7,667 bases of DNA from CAZYMF01 sp964648215 (lineage in GTDB: Bacteria > Desulfobacterota > Binatia > HRBIN30 > JACQVA1), in NCBI GenBank assembly GCA_964648215.1, contig CAZYMF010000221.1, positions 1-7,667 on the forward strand. Reading direction: 5' to 3'. Each line of letters opens with the position of its first letter. Positions within the stretch are counted from its first letter, which is position 1. Below the pieces are notes generated by a model. The model was not told where the DNA came from. It ran no database searches and saw only the letters and a program-made list of their open reading frames with translations. A program made the translations under genes and the position numbers. This document shows positions 1 through 6,758 of the stretch, piece after piece.

Positions 1-938
1 CGGTCGGCGTCCGGTATCTGGTGCCCGCTCTCTTCGAGCCCGGCGCCGTCGGAGAGATGGATGAAGTCCGCCCCACGTGCCCGCAGGTCGCGCGCGACGT
101 CGACCATCTCCTCGCGCGTGAGCCCGCCTTCCATGTGCTCCTCGGCGCTGATCCGCACACCGACGGGAATCCCCTGGCAGGCGTAGCGGGTCACTTCCAT
201 GAGCTCGTTGAGAAAGCGCTTGCGGTTCCTCCATTCGCCGCCGTACAGATCCGTCCTCTTGTTGGTCAACGGCGAGAGGAACTGGTGGCAGAGAAAGCCA
301 TGGGTCGCGTGGATCTCGATCATGTCGAAGCCGCACAGGACGGCGAGCTGACAGCTGCCGGCAAACTCCTTCTGCTCCCGGCGGATCTCGGCCACGCTCA
401 GCTCGCGGGTCATCGGACCCACGGTGACCATGCGGGCGCGCCCGTCGGCGGACAGCGTTCGCGCGAAGGCGTCGAACGCCTTCTCGCGGGCGATCTCGTA
501 GGGAAGGTCGGCGGTCGGGGCCGGCGCCAGGGCGTCGGGATCATACGGGGTGCACTGGCGGCCGAGGCCGGGCGACATCTGTGCGCAGGCGAGGGAGCCG
601 AAGTAGTGAATGCGCTCGGCGTAGAGCGTCGGGCCGATCTGATGGCCGGGGTGGTACAGCACCATGCTGCGACCCATCGGAAACTGCGCCGCCAGACGCG
701 TCGCCAGGAAGACCCCGCTGGTGACCAGACCGGGGCCGCCCTTGGCGCGGGCGCCGATGTAGCCCAGCGTCTGCTCGGTGACCTCGCCTTCGTAGCCGCT
801 CATGAACTCCTGCATCGGCGCCACGGCGATCCTGTTCTTGAGCTTCACGCCCCCGATCGCGATGGGTGCAAGCAGGTTCGGAAACGCGGCGGCGGTCGTC
901 CTCATTGCCGCCGGCTGGCGACGCGATGTCTTCTTCAT
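1..938 (-). CDS. Old yellow enzyme family NADH:flavin oxidoreductase (3' end cut off by the window edge)
   Basis: The visible 312 residues form the FMN-binding TIM barrel of the OYE/2,4-dienoyl-CoA reductase family, which uses NAD(P)H to reduce activated C=C bonds. Signatures seen: NRIAVAPM (residues 35-42) in the first barrel strand; the substrate-binding pair H210/H213 in IEIHATHGF; then QFLSP, RTDLYGG (228-234) and the phosphate-binding strand GVRIS (260-264). The reading frame was translated by hand and is open to the edge. The start at 938 is chosen because AGGAGAGG lies 7 bases or less upstream; an in-frame ATG at codon 12 is the alternative and lacks this. The gene begins 24 bases after the preceding lyase gene, as the last visible gene of the operon. 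The first 18 residues are basic and Ala-rich but lack a hydrophobic stretch, so this is not an export signal. Whether a C-terminal [4Fe-4S]/FAD/NAD(P)H half follows, as in dienoyl-CoA reductase and BaiCD/BaiH-type enzymes, cannot be seen. Family call is sure; substrate is unknown. Confidence 0.93.
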   Translation of the reverse strand, partial: MKKTSRRQPAAMRTTAAAFPNLLAPIAIGGVKLKNRIAVAPMQEFMSGYEGEVTEQTLGYIGARAKGGPGLVTSGVFLATRLAAQFPMGRSMVLYHPGHQIGPTLYAERIHYFGSLACAQMSPGLGRQCTPYDPDALAPAPTADLPYEIAREKAFDAFARTLSADGRARMVTVGPMTRELSVAEIRREQKEFAGSCQLAVLCGFDMIEIHATHGFLCHQFLSPLTNKRTDLYGGEWRNRKRFLNELMEVTRYACQGIPVGVRISAEEHMEGGLTREEMVDVARDLRARGADFIHLSDGAGLEESGHQIPDAD

Positions 939-962
939 CGGACCTCTCCTGCGCGGTCTTCC

Positions 963-1829
963 TCAGGATTTGTACTTCTCCTCCATGGCGTTGTAGCGGG
1001 GCACGTCGAGAAACTCGTTGAAGGACGTCCACAACCGAGCCAGCTTCTCCGCCGGTGCGAACAGCGGCGTTCCCGTCTCCTTGAAACCCGCCAGCGCGTC
1101 CTGGATGGCCAGAACCGCCGGGCCGATGCAAAGGGAGGGGTAGATCGCAATCGCGTAGCCGAGCTCGTGCAGCTCGGAGGTCGACAGCGGCGGCGTCAGC
1201 GGACCGAGGTTGATCAGGCACGGCCGGCCGGCGAGTTGCCTCGGCACCTCGCGGATGTGCTCCATGGTCTGCTGGCCGTCGGCGAACAGCACGTCGGCGC
1301 CGGCCTCGGCGTAGGCCGACAGCCGATCGATGGCCGCGCTCAGTCCCTCGACGGCGATGGCGTCGGTGCGGGCGATGACGACGAACTCCTCCGAGCTCCG
1401 GCAATCGGTGGCGGCGCGGACTTTCTCGACCATCTCGTCCTTGGGGATCACGCGCTTGTTCTTCATGTGCCCGCAGCGTTTCGGCCACACCTGATCCTCG
1501 ATGTGGAGGGCGGCGGCGCCGGCCTTCTCGTACTCGCGGACGGTCCGCGCCACGTTCAGCGCGTTGCCGTAGCCGGTGTCGCCGTCGGCGATCAGGGGGA
1601 TGCCAACGGCCTCGGCCAGGGCGCGAACGTTGGCGAGCATCTCGGTCATGGTCAGCAGGCCGAGATCGGGGAGCCCGACGGCCGAGGCCGCCGTGCAGTA
1701 GCCGCTCATGTAGACGCAGCCGAAGCCCGCCGCCTCGACCAGCTTCGCGGTCAGGGCGCTGTATGCGCCCGGCGCCACCACCAGCTCATGCTTGGCCAAG
1801 AGCGCTCGCAAGCCATTGTTCCGGTTCAT
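963..1829 (-). CDS. Isocitrate lyase/PEP mutase superfamily C-C lyase (2-methylisocitrate lyase/2,3-dimethylmalate lyase-like)
   Basis: This 288-residue protein is the usual full length of the short lyases of this superfamily (PrpB, dimethylmalate lyase, oxaloacetate hydrolase), soluble Mg2+-dependent TIM barrels that cleave or decarboxylate 2-hydroxy or 2-oxo dicarboxylates. Seen: the MSGY substrate loop (41-44) followed by GLPDLG; the metal-binding ADGDTGYGN (81-89); IEDQ (110-113); and the active-site loop motif KRCGH (117-121) with the catalytic Cys119. That motif marks C-C bond lyases; phosphoenolpyruvate mutases, which make C-P bonds, lack the Cys. I therefore call a lyase and not a phosphonate enzyme. 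The ATG at 1829 has AGGAGG about 7 bases upstream. The gene sits 25 bases after the ferredoxin-like gene and 24 before the flavoenzyme, in the same operon. Known family members would release pyruvate, glyoxylate or oxalate from a branched hydroxyacid; the exact substrate is not readable here, and the gene is not next to prpC/prpD in the visible part. Confidence 0.92.
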   Translation of the reverse strand: MNRNNGLRALLAKHELVVAPGAYSALTAKLVEAAGFGCVYMSGYCTAASAVGLPDLGLLTMTEMLANVRALAEAVGIPLIADGDTGYGNALNVARTVREYEKAGAAALHIEDQVWPKRCGHMKNKRVIPKDEMVEKVRAATDCRSSEEFVVIARTDAIAVEGLSAAIDRLSAYAEAGADVLFADGQQTMEHIREVPRQLAGRPCLINLGPLTPPLSTSELHELGYAIAIYPSLCIGPAVLAIQDALAGFKETGTPLFAPAEKLARLWTSFNEFLDVPRYNAMEEKYKS

Positions 1830-1854
1830 CGCCTTCCCTCCTGCGCGCCGCCGG

Positions 1855-2484
1855 CTAACGAATCGTCACCACGTCGAGGTTCTTGTTCATCGCGTAGTGC
1901 ACCCGGGGGCGCGTGGCCGCTTCGGAGCGGAGGACGAAGGTCCGCTCCGTTCGCAGCAGCCGGGCCAGCTCGCTGCCCGGGTCGTCGCGATCTCCGAACG
2001 TCCGGCACGACGTCGGGCACACCTCGACGCAACGGGGCTCCTCACCGCGCCCGAGCCGGTCGGCGCAGAAGGTGCACTTCTGTACGACCTTCTCGTAACC
2101 CCGGAGCTCGTCGACACCGTGCGGGATCGGCGTGTCGGGGAAGTAGAACTCCTCCTGCGCCACGTACCAGCGGGCGTCGTACGGGCACGCCGTCACACAC
2201 GACCGGCAACCGATGCACGTGTCGTAGTCGACCAGCACCACTCCGTCCTCGCTGTGATACGTCGCGCCCGTCGGGCACACGTCCTCGCAGGGCGCTTCCT
2301 CGCAGTGGTTGCACAGGACCGGCAGAAAGAGCCGCGCCACGCGCGGCGTCTTGCCGTACTCCTTCTGCAGAACGTGCCCCCAGAACACGCCCGGCTGGGT
2401 GCCGTGCTCGGCCTTGCACGCCACGGTGCAGGCGTTGCAGCCGATGCACAGGTCCAGGTCGATGACCATCTCGTACCTCGCCAT
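1855..2484 (-). CDS. Four-[4Fe-4S] ferredoxin-like electron-transfer subunit of a molybdopterin oxidoreductase (PadC/DmsB/PsrB/SoeB type)
   Basis: This 209-residue protein carries sixteen cysteines in the four-group pattern of DmsB/PsrB/NrfC-type subunits: C13-C16-C19-C23, C58-C61-C66-C70, C90-C93-C96-C100 and C137-C140-C152-C156, enough for four [4Fe-4S] clusters. It should wire the molybdenum subunit to the membrane anchor. An extra Cys160 follows the last group. There is no signal peptide: the protein starts MARYEMVIDLDLCIGC, so it stays in the cytoplasm or is carried by a partner, and the partner also lacks a Tat signal. The start at 2484 has GGAGG 7 bases upstream. The gene lies 45 bases after the molybdenum subunit and 25 before the lyase. 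In layout it resembles PadC of phenylacetyl-CoA:acceptor oxidoreductase and SoeB as I remember them; this is an impression, not an alignment. The last roughly 45 residues carry no cysteine ligands. Confidence 0.95.
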   Translation of the reverse strand: MARYEMVIDLDLCIGCNACTVACKAEHGTQPGVFWGHVLQKEYGKTPRVARLFLPVLCNHCEEAPCEDVCPTGATYHSEDGVVLVDYDTCIGCRSCVTACPYDARWYVAQEEFYFPDTPIPHGVDELRGYEKVVQKCTFCADRLGRGEEPRCVEVCPTSCRTFGDRDDPGSELARLLRTERTFVLRSEAATRPRVHYAMNKNLDVVTIR

Positions 2485-2529
2485 GATCTTTCCTCCGCGA
2501 CCCTCCGTGGCAAGCGGCGCTTCGAGCTC

Positions 2530-5100
2530 CTAGGCCTTGTAGACCTTCACCTTGGCGCAGTAGTCGATCTGGCCCGAGAGCGTGTCGACCATGTCCCACC
2601 CGAAGCGAATGAGGGAGTTCAGATGGACGCCCTTGCCTCGGGAGACGTTCTTCTCGCGTCCCCAGCGCCCGCCGATGCCGAAGGTGGCAACGACCTGCGG
2701 GTGCACGCATTCGGTGACCCGCGCCCGGCCCTTGACGCGGTTCACGTCGGACTCCACCCAGACCGTGTCGCCGTCGGTGATTCCCTGCCGTCGCGCGACG
2801 CTGGTGTGGATCATCACCGAGTAGTCCAGCGGGTTGCGCTTGACGATGTCGTCCACCCACGGGTTCTCCATCGAGATCGTGTGGCTGAGGAGGGGCGCCT
2901 TGCTGAAAGCGGTGTACAGATCGAATTGTCCGTCGTCGATTCCGTGGGCGCGACAGGGGTGAAATTCCGGCATGGGGTGATAGGTCGAGGTGTCCCACCA
3001 CTCCATGCCGAGCTCGCGCGTGACCTCCTCGACCCGCTTCCCGGCATCGATGAAGTGCTCGAAGTAGACCGGGATGCGCGCCTTCATGAAGCAGCCGGGA
3101 AAGGCTTCCTCCGGCGTCTTGTCGTAGAAATGGACCGCGCCGCTGTCGCGGAACGTCTCCTCGTCGTAGGTTTCCTGGCGGGCGAGCAGGCAGACGGTGC
3201 GTTTGGCGATCTCCTCGGTCGAGTACCTGTGGTCCGACTGCAGGGCCAGGTGGGGAGCGTTGGCCAGGCCGCTGTTGAAGTTGAGCACGCGGTTCATCTC
3301 CGCGACGATGCCCAGCCGCTCCGCCACGTCCATCATGAAATCCGCCCAGTGCCCGACGCCGGGAGGGGGATCGACGACGGGCTGGACGATCTGGCCGTAC
3401 CACGGGCCCGGACCGGGGCTGATGAAGCCGGCGGGGGGGTTGGCCGGAAACATCCACCAGCGCTCGAAGTCGTGGGCTTCGGGGAGGATCAGGTCGGCGA
3501 ACTGATTGGTCTCGTCGATGTGCCACGCAAACGAGAGGATGAAGTCGACCTTCTTCAACGTATCGGCGACGGCACGGGGGTCCATCGTGGTCATCAACGG
3601 GTTGAAGCGAAAGATGACCAGGAACTCGGGTTTGTACGGGATCGCGAACTTCTCGGGATCGTTGATGGTCAGCAGCGGGATGGTGTTGCGGAAGTTGGAG
3701 CACGGCATCAGCTCGATCAGCTCGAGGCTCTCGGGTGGGCGGACCTGCTCGGAGGGATACGTGCTGATGAAGTCGGTCACGTGCGCCACGACGTCGCAGA
3801 GGTTGGTGGCGATGAGGCCCTCGTCGGACTCGGTGACCTGCCACATGCCGAAGGGCCCGTTGGGGTTGGTGCCGAGGAGGCCGCCGGGAACGCCCATGGC
3901 CCCGACCAGGATGTTGGGAAGGACGATCGAGTACACGTTCCAGAAGCCGTTCTTGTGGTGGCTGCCGCCCCGCTTCGTTTCGATGCACGCCGGCCGGTGG
4001 GGGAGAACCTGGCCGTCGTAGAGGATGGTCGCCCCGATCCGCGCGGCTTCGCCGAACTCCTTGGCGAAACGGCGGATCGTATCGGGCGGCACGGAGGTGA
4101 TGCGGGAGGCGGTTTCGACGTCGTACTTCTTCAGGTGCTCGCGCAGGAGCTCGAAGGCGGGGCGGCAGGTCCGGCCGCCGACCTCGTACGCACCTTCGAG
4201 GGCGCAGTCCGCTGCGGTCTCGTCGTTGTACGGCTTGGCGGCGCCGGCGGCGACGTCCCAGACCAGCGGCCTGTTGCTGTCCGCATCGCGGACGTAGTGT
4301 CCGTCGTCGGCGATCAGATAGGGCGCGTTGGTGCTCCTCTTCAGAAAGGCGGCGTCGTAGAGGCCGAGCTCGTTGACGAGCAGGTTGGCCACGCCGAGGG
4401 CGAGGGCGGCGTCGGTGCCGGGGAGGATCGGGATCCACTCGTCCGCCTTGGCGGCGGCGTGGCTGCAGACGGGATCCACGACCACCAGCTTGGCGCCGCG
4501 TTTTCGCGCCGCGGCCATGTCGCGGATGCCCACCATCGGGTTGTTGTTCGCCCCCAGGCCGTACTGCGATCCCCACTGAACGATGTAGTTGCACCGGGGG
4601 ACGTCCGGCTCCGAGTTGACCGTGCCCAAGGTGGCGAACAGGACGGTGTGCAGGCCGCCGCCGCACATCGTGGCACTGTACCAGGCGTAGTTGGGCGTGC
4701 CGAAGGCGCTGGCGAAGGCGTATTGGTAGAAGTGGTTGTTGAGGTCCATCGAAGCCAACACCAGCTTGCGCGGATCTTCTGCGTGGATCTTGCGCAGGCG
4801 CTGGACGACGATGTCCATGGCCTCGTCCCACGAGATCTCCTTCCATTGGGGATCGACGTCGATGCCCTTCTCCGGGTTGGTTCGCAGCAGGGGCTTGGTG
4901 ACGCGGTTGGGGTGGTAGAGATCGGCGATGCGCGCCAACGACTTCCCGCAGCACTTGCCGAGCGAGCTGTAGACCTTGGGATCGCCCCGGGATCCGACCA
5001 GCTTGCCGTCCTTGCGGTGGACCTGAATGGCGCAAGAGGGGAAGCAGCCGTAACAGGTCGTGGAGACCCAGGCATCATCTGTACGCGTCGCGTTCTGCAT
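2530..5100 (-). CDS. Molybdopterin oxidoreductase catalytic subunit, cytoplasmic, DMSO reductase family (PadB/SoeA-like; substrate unassigned)
   Basis: An 856-residue bis-pterin Mo/W enzyme. In order: an N-terminal [4Fe-4S] site C16-x2-C19-x3-C23 ... C51-G-K53, with the Lys that usually relays electrons; the first pterin domain with ISWDEA (89-94); a probable Mo-ligand Cys146 in SATMCGGG, at the place of the Cys ligand in PsrA/PhsA and acetylene hydratase; VVVDP (206-210) and PGTDAALALG (227-236) of the second pterin domain; and a C-terminal molybdopterin-dinucleotide domain (about 756-856). There is no twin-arginine leader, so the active site should be cytoplasmic. The frame is open far upstream to 5781, but that is the shadow of the membrane gene; ATG 5100 has AGGGAG 5 bases before it and puts the Cys motif at the expected distance from the N-terminus. 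It is flanked by its anchor and its ferredoxin-like partner. The size, missing leader and partner set fit phenylacetyl-CoA:acceptor oxidoreductase PadB; SoeA, transhydroxylase-like and other reductase roles remain open. Family sure, reaction unsure. Confidence 0.95.
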   Translation of the reverse strand: MQNATRTDDAWVSTTCYGCFPSCAIQVHRKDGKLVGSRGDPKVYSSLGKCCGKSLARIADLYHPNRVTKPLLRTNPEKGIDVDPQWKEISWDEAMDIVVQRLRKIHAEDPRKLVLASMDLNNHFYQYAFASAFGTPNYAWYSATMCGGGLHTVLFATLGTVNSEPDVPRCNYIVQWGSQYGLGANNNPMVGIRDMAAARKRGAKLVVVDPVCSHAAAKADEWIPILPGTDAALALGVANLLVNELGLYDAAFLKRSTNAPYLIADDGHYVRDADSNRPLVWDVAAGAAKPYNDETAADCALEGAYEVGGRTCRPAFELLREHLKKYDVETASRITSVPPDTIRRFAKEFGEAARIGATILYDGQVLPHRPACIETKRGGSHHKNGFWNVYSIVLPNILVGAMGVPGGLLGTNPNGPFGMWQVTESDEGLIATNLCDVVAHVTDFISTYPSEQVRPPESLELIELMPCSNFRNTIPLLTINDPEKFAIPYKPEFLVIFRFNPLMTTMDPRAVADTLKKVDFILSFAWHIDETNQFADLILPEAHDFERWWMFPANPPAGFISPGPGPWYGQIVQPVVDPPPGVGHWADFMMDVAERLGIVAEMNRVLNFNSGLANAPHLALQSDHRYSTEEIAKRTVCLLARQETYDEETFRDSGAVHFYDKTPEEAFPGCFMKARIPVYFEHFIDAGKRVEEVTRELGMEWWDTSTYHPMPEFHPCRAHGIDDGQFDLYTAFSKAPLLSHTISMENPWVDDIVKRNPLDYSVMIHTSVARRQGITDGDTVWVESDVNRVKGRARVTECVHPQVVATFGIGGRWGREKNVSRGKGVHLNSLIRFGWDMVDTLSGQIDYCAKVKVYKA

Positions 5101-5138
5101 CGGAGCTCCCTCCCGTTGCCAATGAGTCTTCCAGATCG

Positions 5139-5990
5139 TCAGATCACGGGGGTGTAGACGCCGGCGCGGAGCAGCGCGGTGCGCACGCTGACGTCGCCGG
5201 CCAGGCGCAGGGGAACGGCGGTGAGAAGCAGGAGGCCCGAGACGACCTCCGAGCGGCGGAGGAGGTAGGCGAGCATCACCAAGACCAGCGGCACGATCAG
5301 GCCGGCGAGCAGAGCGCCGGTACGGAAGAGCGCTTTCAGCCGCCCGGCGGTCAGCAGCCGCAGCGACTCCTGCACCGGCTCGGAGCGCGGCTCCGATCCG
5401 GCGAACATCCAGGTGACCGCCAGCGTGGCGAGAAGAAGGGCGAGCACGGCGCCGCATTCCCGCGGATGGGCGGCCACGCCGCCGGCGGCGAGCGACGACA
5501 TGGCGGTCACCAGCAGCGCCGCCGACGCCAGCGAATGGAGGAGAAAGAGAATCGGCAGCAGTGAGGTGTTCCACAACGGCACGGCGTTGATCGAGGAGAA
5601 CAGAAGGCCCGAGTAGAGGACGACGACAAAGGTGCAAACCAGCGCCACCGCGTCGAGGATTCGCAGCTCGAATCCCTCGCCGCGGAAGGCCAGCGCCGCC
5701 GCCCCGAAGAGAAGCAGGCCGGCGGTGAAGACGGCGCCGCGGCTCATCCACGTCCGGCCCGTTTCGGTGATCACGCGCCACGAGCGCAGCGGATGGCCGA
5801 GGTGCGCGAACAGCGCCGCGGCGCCGATCAGCACCAGCGCCAGCCCGACGACCCCACCGGCCCTTGATCCCGCGAGGAAGGCGATCAGGTAGGTTGCCGC
5901 GCCCACCCCTTCGGCCGACATGCTCAGCGGGACCAGCTTGTCCATGTCCCGCTCGGTCGTCCTGAACCCGACTGTGAACTCGTTCAGCAT
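5139..5990 (-). CDS. NrfD/DmsC-like polytopic membrane anchor subunit (quinone-interacting)
   Basis: A 283-residue, strongly hydrophobic protein with about eight predicted membrane spans (roughly 25-42, 44-62, 84-103, 112-133, 143-168, 178-197, 224-244 and 248-265). The loop after the second span reads FAHLGHPLRSW (61-71), followed by TWMSRGAVF (80-88), which matches the conserved H-L-G-x-P ... W ... (M/L)SR pattern of DmsC/NrfD-type anchors. These integral subunits exchange electrons between the quinone pool and the ferredoxin-like subunit and contain no haem. The ATG at 5990 has AGGAGG 4 bases upstream and overlaps the 3' end of the tetR gene by 7 bases. The stop is 38 bases before the molybdenum subunit. 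Here the anchor precedes the catalytic subunit; most operons of this class end with the anchor. PadD and SoeC are comparable anchors of cytoplasm-facing molybdoenzymes. The split between the NrfD and DmsC branches is not certain by eye. Confidence 0.88.
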   Translation of the reverse strand: MLNEFTVGFRTTERDMDKLVPLSMSAEGVGAATYLIAFLAGSRAGGVVGLALVLIGAAALFAHLGHPLRSWRVITETGRTWMSRGAVFTAGLLLFGAAALAFRGEGFELRILDAVALVCTFVVVLYSGLLFSSINAVPLWNTSLLPILFLLHSLASAALLVTAMSSLAAGGVAAHPRECGAVLALLLATLAVTWMFAGSEPRSEPVQESLRLLTAGRLKALFRTGALLAGLIVPLVLVMLAYLLRRSEVVSGLLLLTAVPLRLAGDVSVRTALLRAGVYTPVI

Positions 5991-6727
5991 GGGTCCTCCT
6001 GACGCGGCCGCTTTCTCTCAGCCTTCGGGCGTGCGGCAGCCCGCACCGGGGGCTCGGCGGAAATACCCTCCCAAAAGGTTTGCAAGGTGGAGCGGACGAG
6101 CTCCTCCACGTCCAGGTGCCCGAGGAAATCCCAGCGAACCTCCTGCGCCGGCAGCACCATGACCCCGGTCACGGAGGCCCACAGCGACACGGCGGTCGTC
6201 CACGGGTCACAGCGGCGGATGGCGCCTGCCTTGATTCCGTGCTCGATCACGCCGGCGAGAAGTTCCAGGGCCTCTTTGCCCAGCGCCGTCCACTCCGCGC
6301 GGACCGTCTCGTCGATACGGCCGCGATAGGGCTCGTGCTCGACGACGAAGAGCAGTCGGAAGTAGTCGGGCCGGCGGACCGAGAAGTCGTAGTAGGCCTC
6401 GATCAGCCGTTGGAGCTGCTCGAACGGAGGCGCATCCGGAGCGTGCACCTGCTTCAGCTCGGCGTTCAAGCGCCTGCTCGCCTCGACGAGCAGGGCCAGA
6501 CCGATCTCCTGCTTGCTGCGGAAGTAGAGGTACAAAGCCCCCTTGCTCAGCTCCGCCCGCTCCGCGACCTGATCCATGGTACTGGCGTGAATCCCCCACT
6601 CGAGAAACACAGCCGCCGCGGCATCGAGGATGGATTGCCGCCGGGCCTCCTTTTCCCGCACACGCCGCTGCGCCCTGGCGCTGCGCAAGTGGGAAACGCG
6701 ATCGGCGGTGGCTGACTCGTTCATCAT
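5984..6727 (-). CDS. TetR/AcrR family transcriptional regulator
   Basis: A 247-residue one-component regulator. Residues 31-78 form the canonical TetR DNA-binding domain: QSILDAAAAVFLEWG, then the helix-turn-helix MDQVAERAELSKGALYLYF and the SKQEIG stretch after it. The rest is an all-helical ligand-binding/dimerisation domain typical of the family (for example RRPDYFRLLFVVEHEP), ending in a basic tail. Two adjacent ATGs (6727 and 6724) are possible starts; neither has a strong Shine-Dalgarno sequence, in contrast to every downstream gene. The stop codon overlaps the start of the membrane-anchor gene, so the regulator is the first gene of the operon it probably controls and would repress its own synthesis. 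The ligand is unknown; TetR proteins in such a position often sense an acyl-CoA or aromatic intermediate, but nothing in the sequence proves this here. A candidate operator lies immediately upstream. Confidence 0.95.
   Translation of the reverse strand: MMNESATADRVSHLRSARAQRRVREKEARRQSILDAAAAVFLEWGIHASTMDQVAERAELSKGALYLYFRSKQEIGLALLVEASRRLNAELKQVHAPDAPPFEQLQRLIEAYYDFSVRRPDYFRLLFVVEHEPYRGRIDETVRAEWTALGKEALELLAGVIEHGIKAGAIRRCDPWTTAVSLWASVTGVMVLPAQEVRWDFLGHLDVEELVRSTLQTFWEGISAEPPVRAAARPKAERKRPRQEDPC
5995..6000 (-). promoter_or_regulatory. Shine-Dalgarno for the membrane-anchor gene, inside the 3' end of tetR
   Basis: On the minus strand AGGAGG stands 4 bases before the ATG at 5990 and lies within the last codons of the tetR reading frame. 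Together with the 7-base overlap of the tetR stop and the anchor start (ATGCTGA), it suggests translational coupling between the regulator and the first structural gene. Confidence 0.75.
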
Positions 6728-6731
6728 TTTC

Positions 6732-6753
6732 TGACTAATCGTTCAATTACTGA
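6732..6753. promoter_or_regulatory. Candidate TetR operator (imperfect 22-base palindrome)
   Basis: The arms TGACTAAT (6732-6739) and ATTACTGA (6746-6753) are inverted repeats matching at 6 of 8 positions, with a 6-base spacer CGTTCA. The site covers the predicted transcription start between the -10 element and the tetR start codon, the usual place for an autorepressing TetR protein. Size and position fit a TetR dimer site, but a single occurrence cannot prove binding. Confidence 0.45.
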
Positions 6754-6758
6754 CCAAG

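Noticed and set aside
963..1829. Phosphonate biosynthesis (PEP mutase) reading of the lyase gene
   Set aside because: The KRCGH motif with the catalytic Cys marks the C-C lyases; no phosphonopyruvate decarboxylase or aminotransferase gene is visible.
21..2465. A plus-strand open frame of 814 codons opposite the OYE, lyase and Fe-S genes
   Set aside because: It spans three well-supported minus-strand genes and their gaps, is Arg/Ala/Gly-rich and shows no domain; it is a shadow of the GC bias.
2042..5035. A minus-strand open frame of 997 codons in another frame of the Mo gene
   Set aside because: Arg/Pro/His-rich shifted-frame translation of the real gene with no motif; the true frame has the full set of pterin-binding and Fe-S signatures.
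1792..5157. A plus-strand open frame of 1121 codons opposite the Mo and Fe-S genes
   Set aside because: It lies antisense to two genes with clear motifs, has low-complexity Val/Asp/Gly/Arg-rich composition and no recognisable domain. Long antisense frames are expected in GC-rich coding DNA.
5101..5781. In-frame upstream extension of the Mo subunit to 5781
   Set aside because: The extension overlaps the membrane-anchor gene and reads as Arg-rich shadow sequence; the ATG at 5100 has a good Shine-Dalgarno and correct spacing to the Cys motif.
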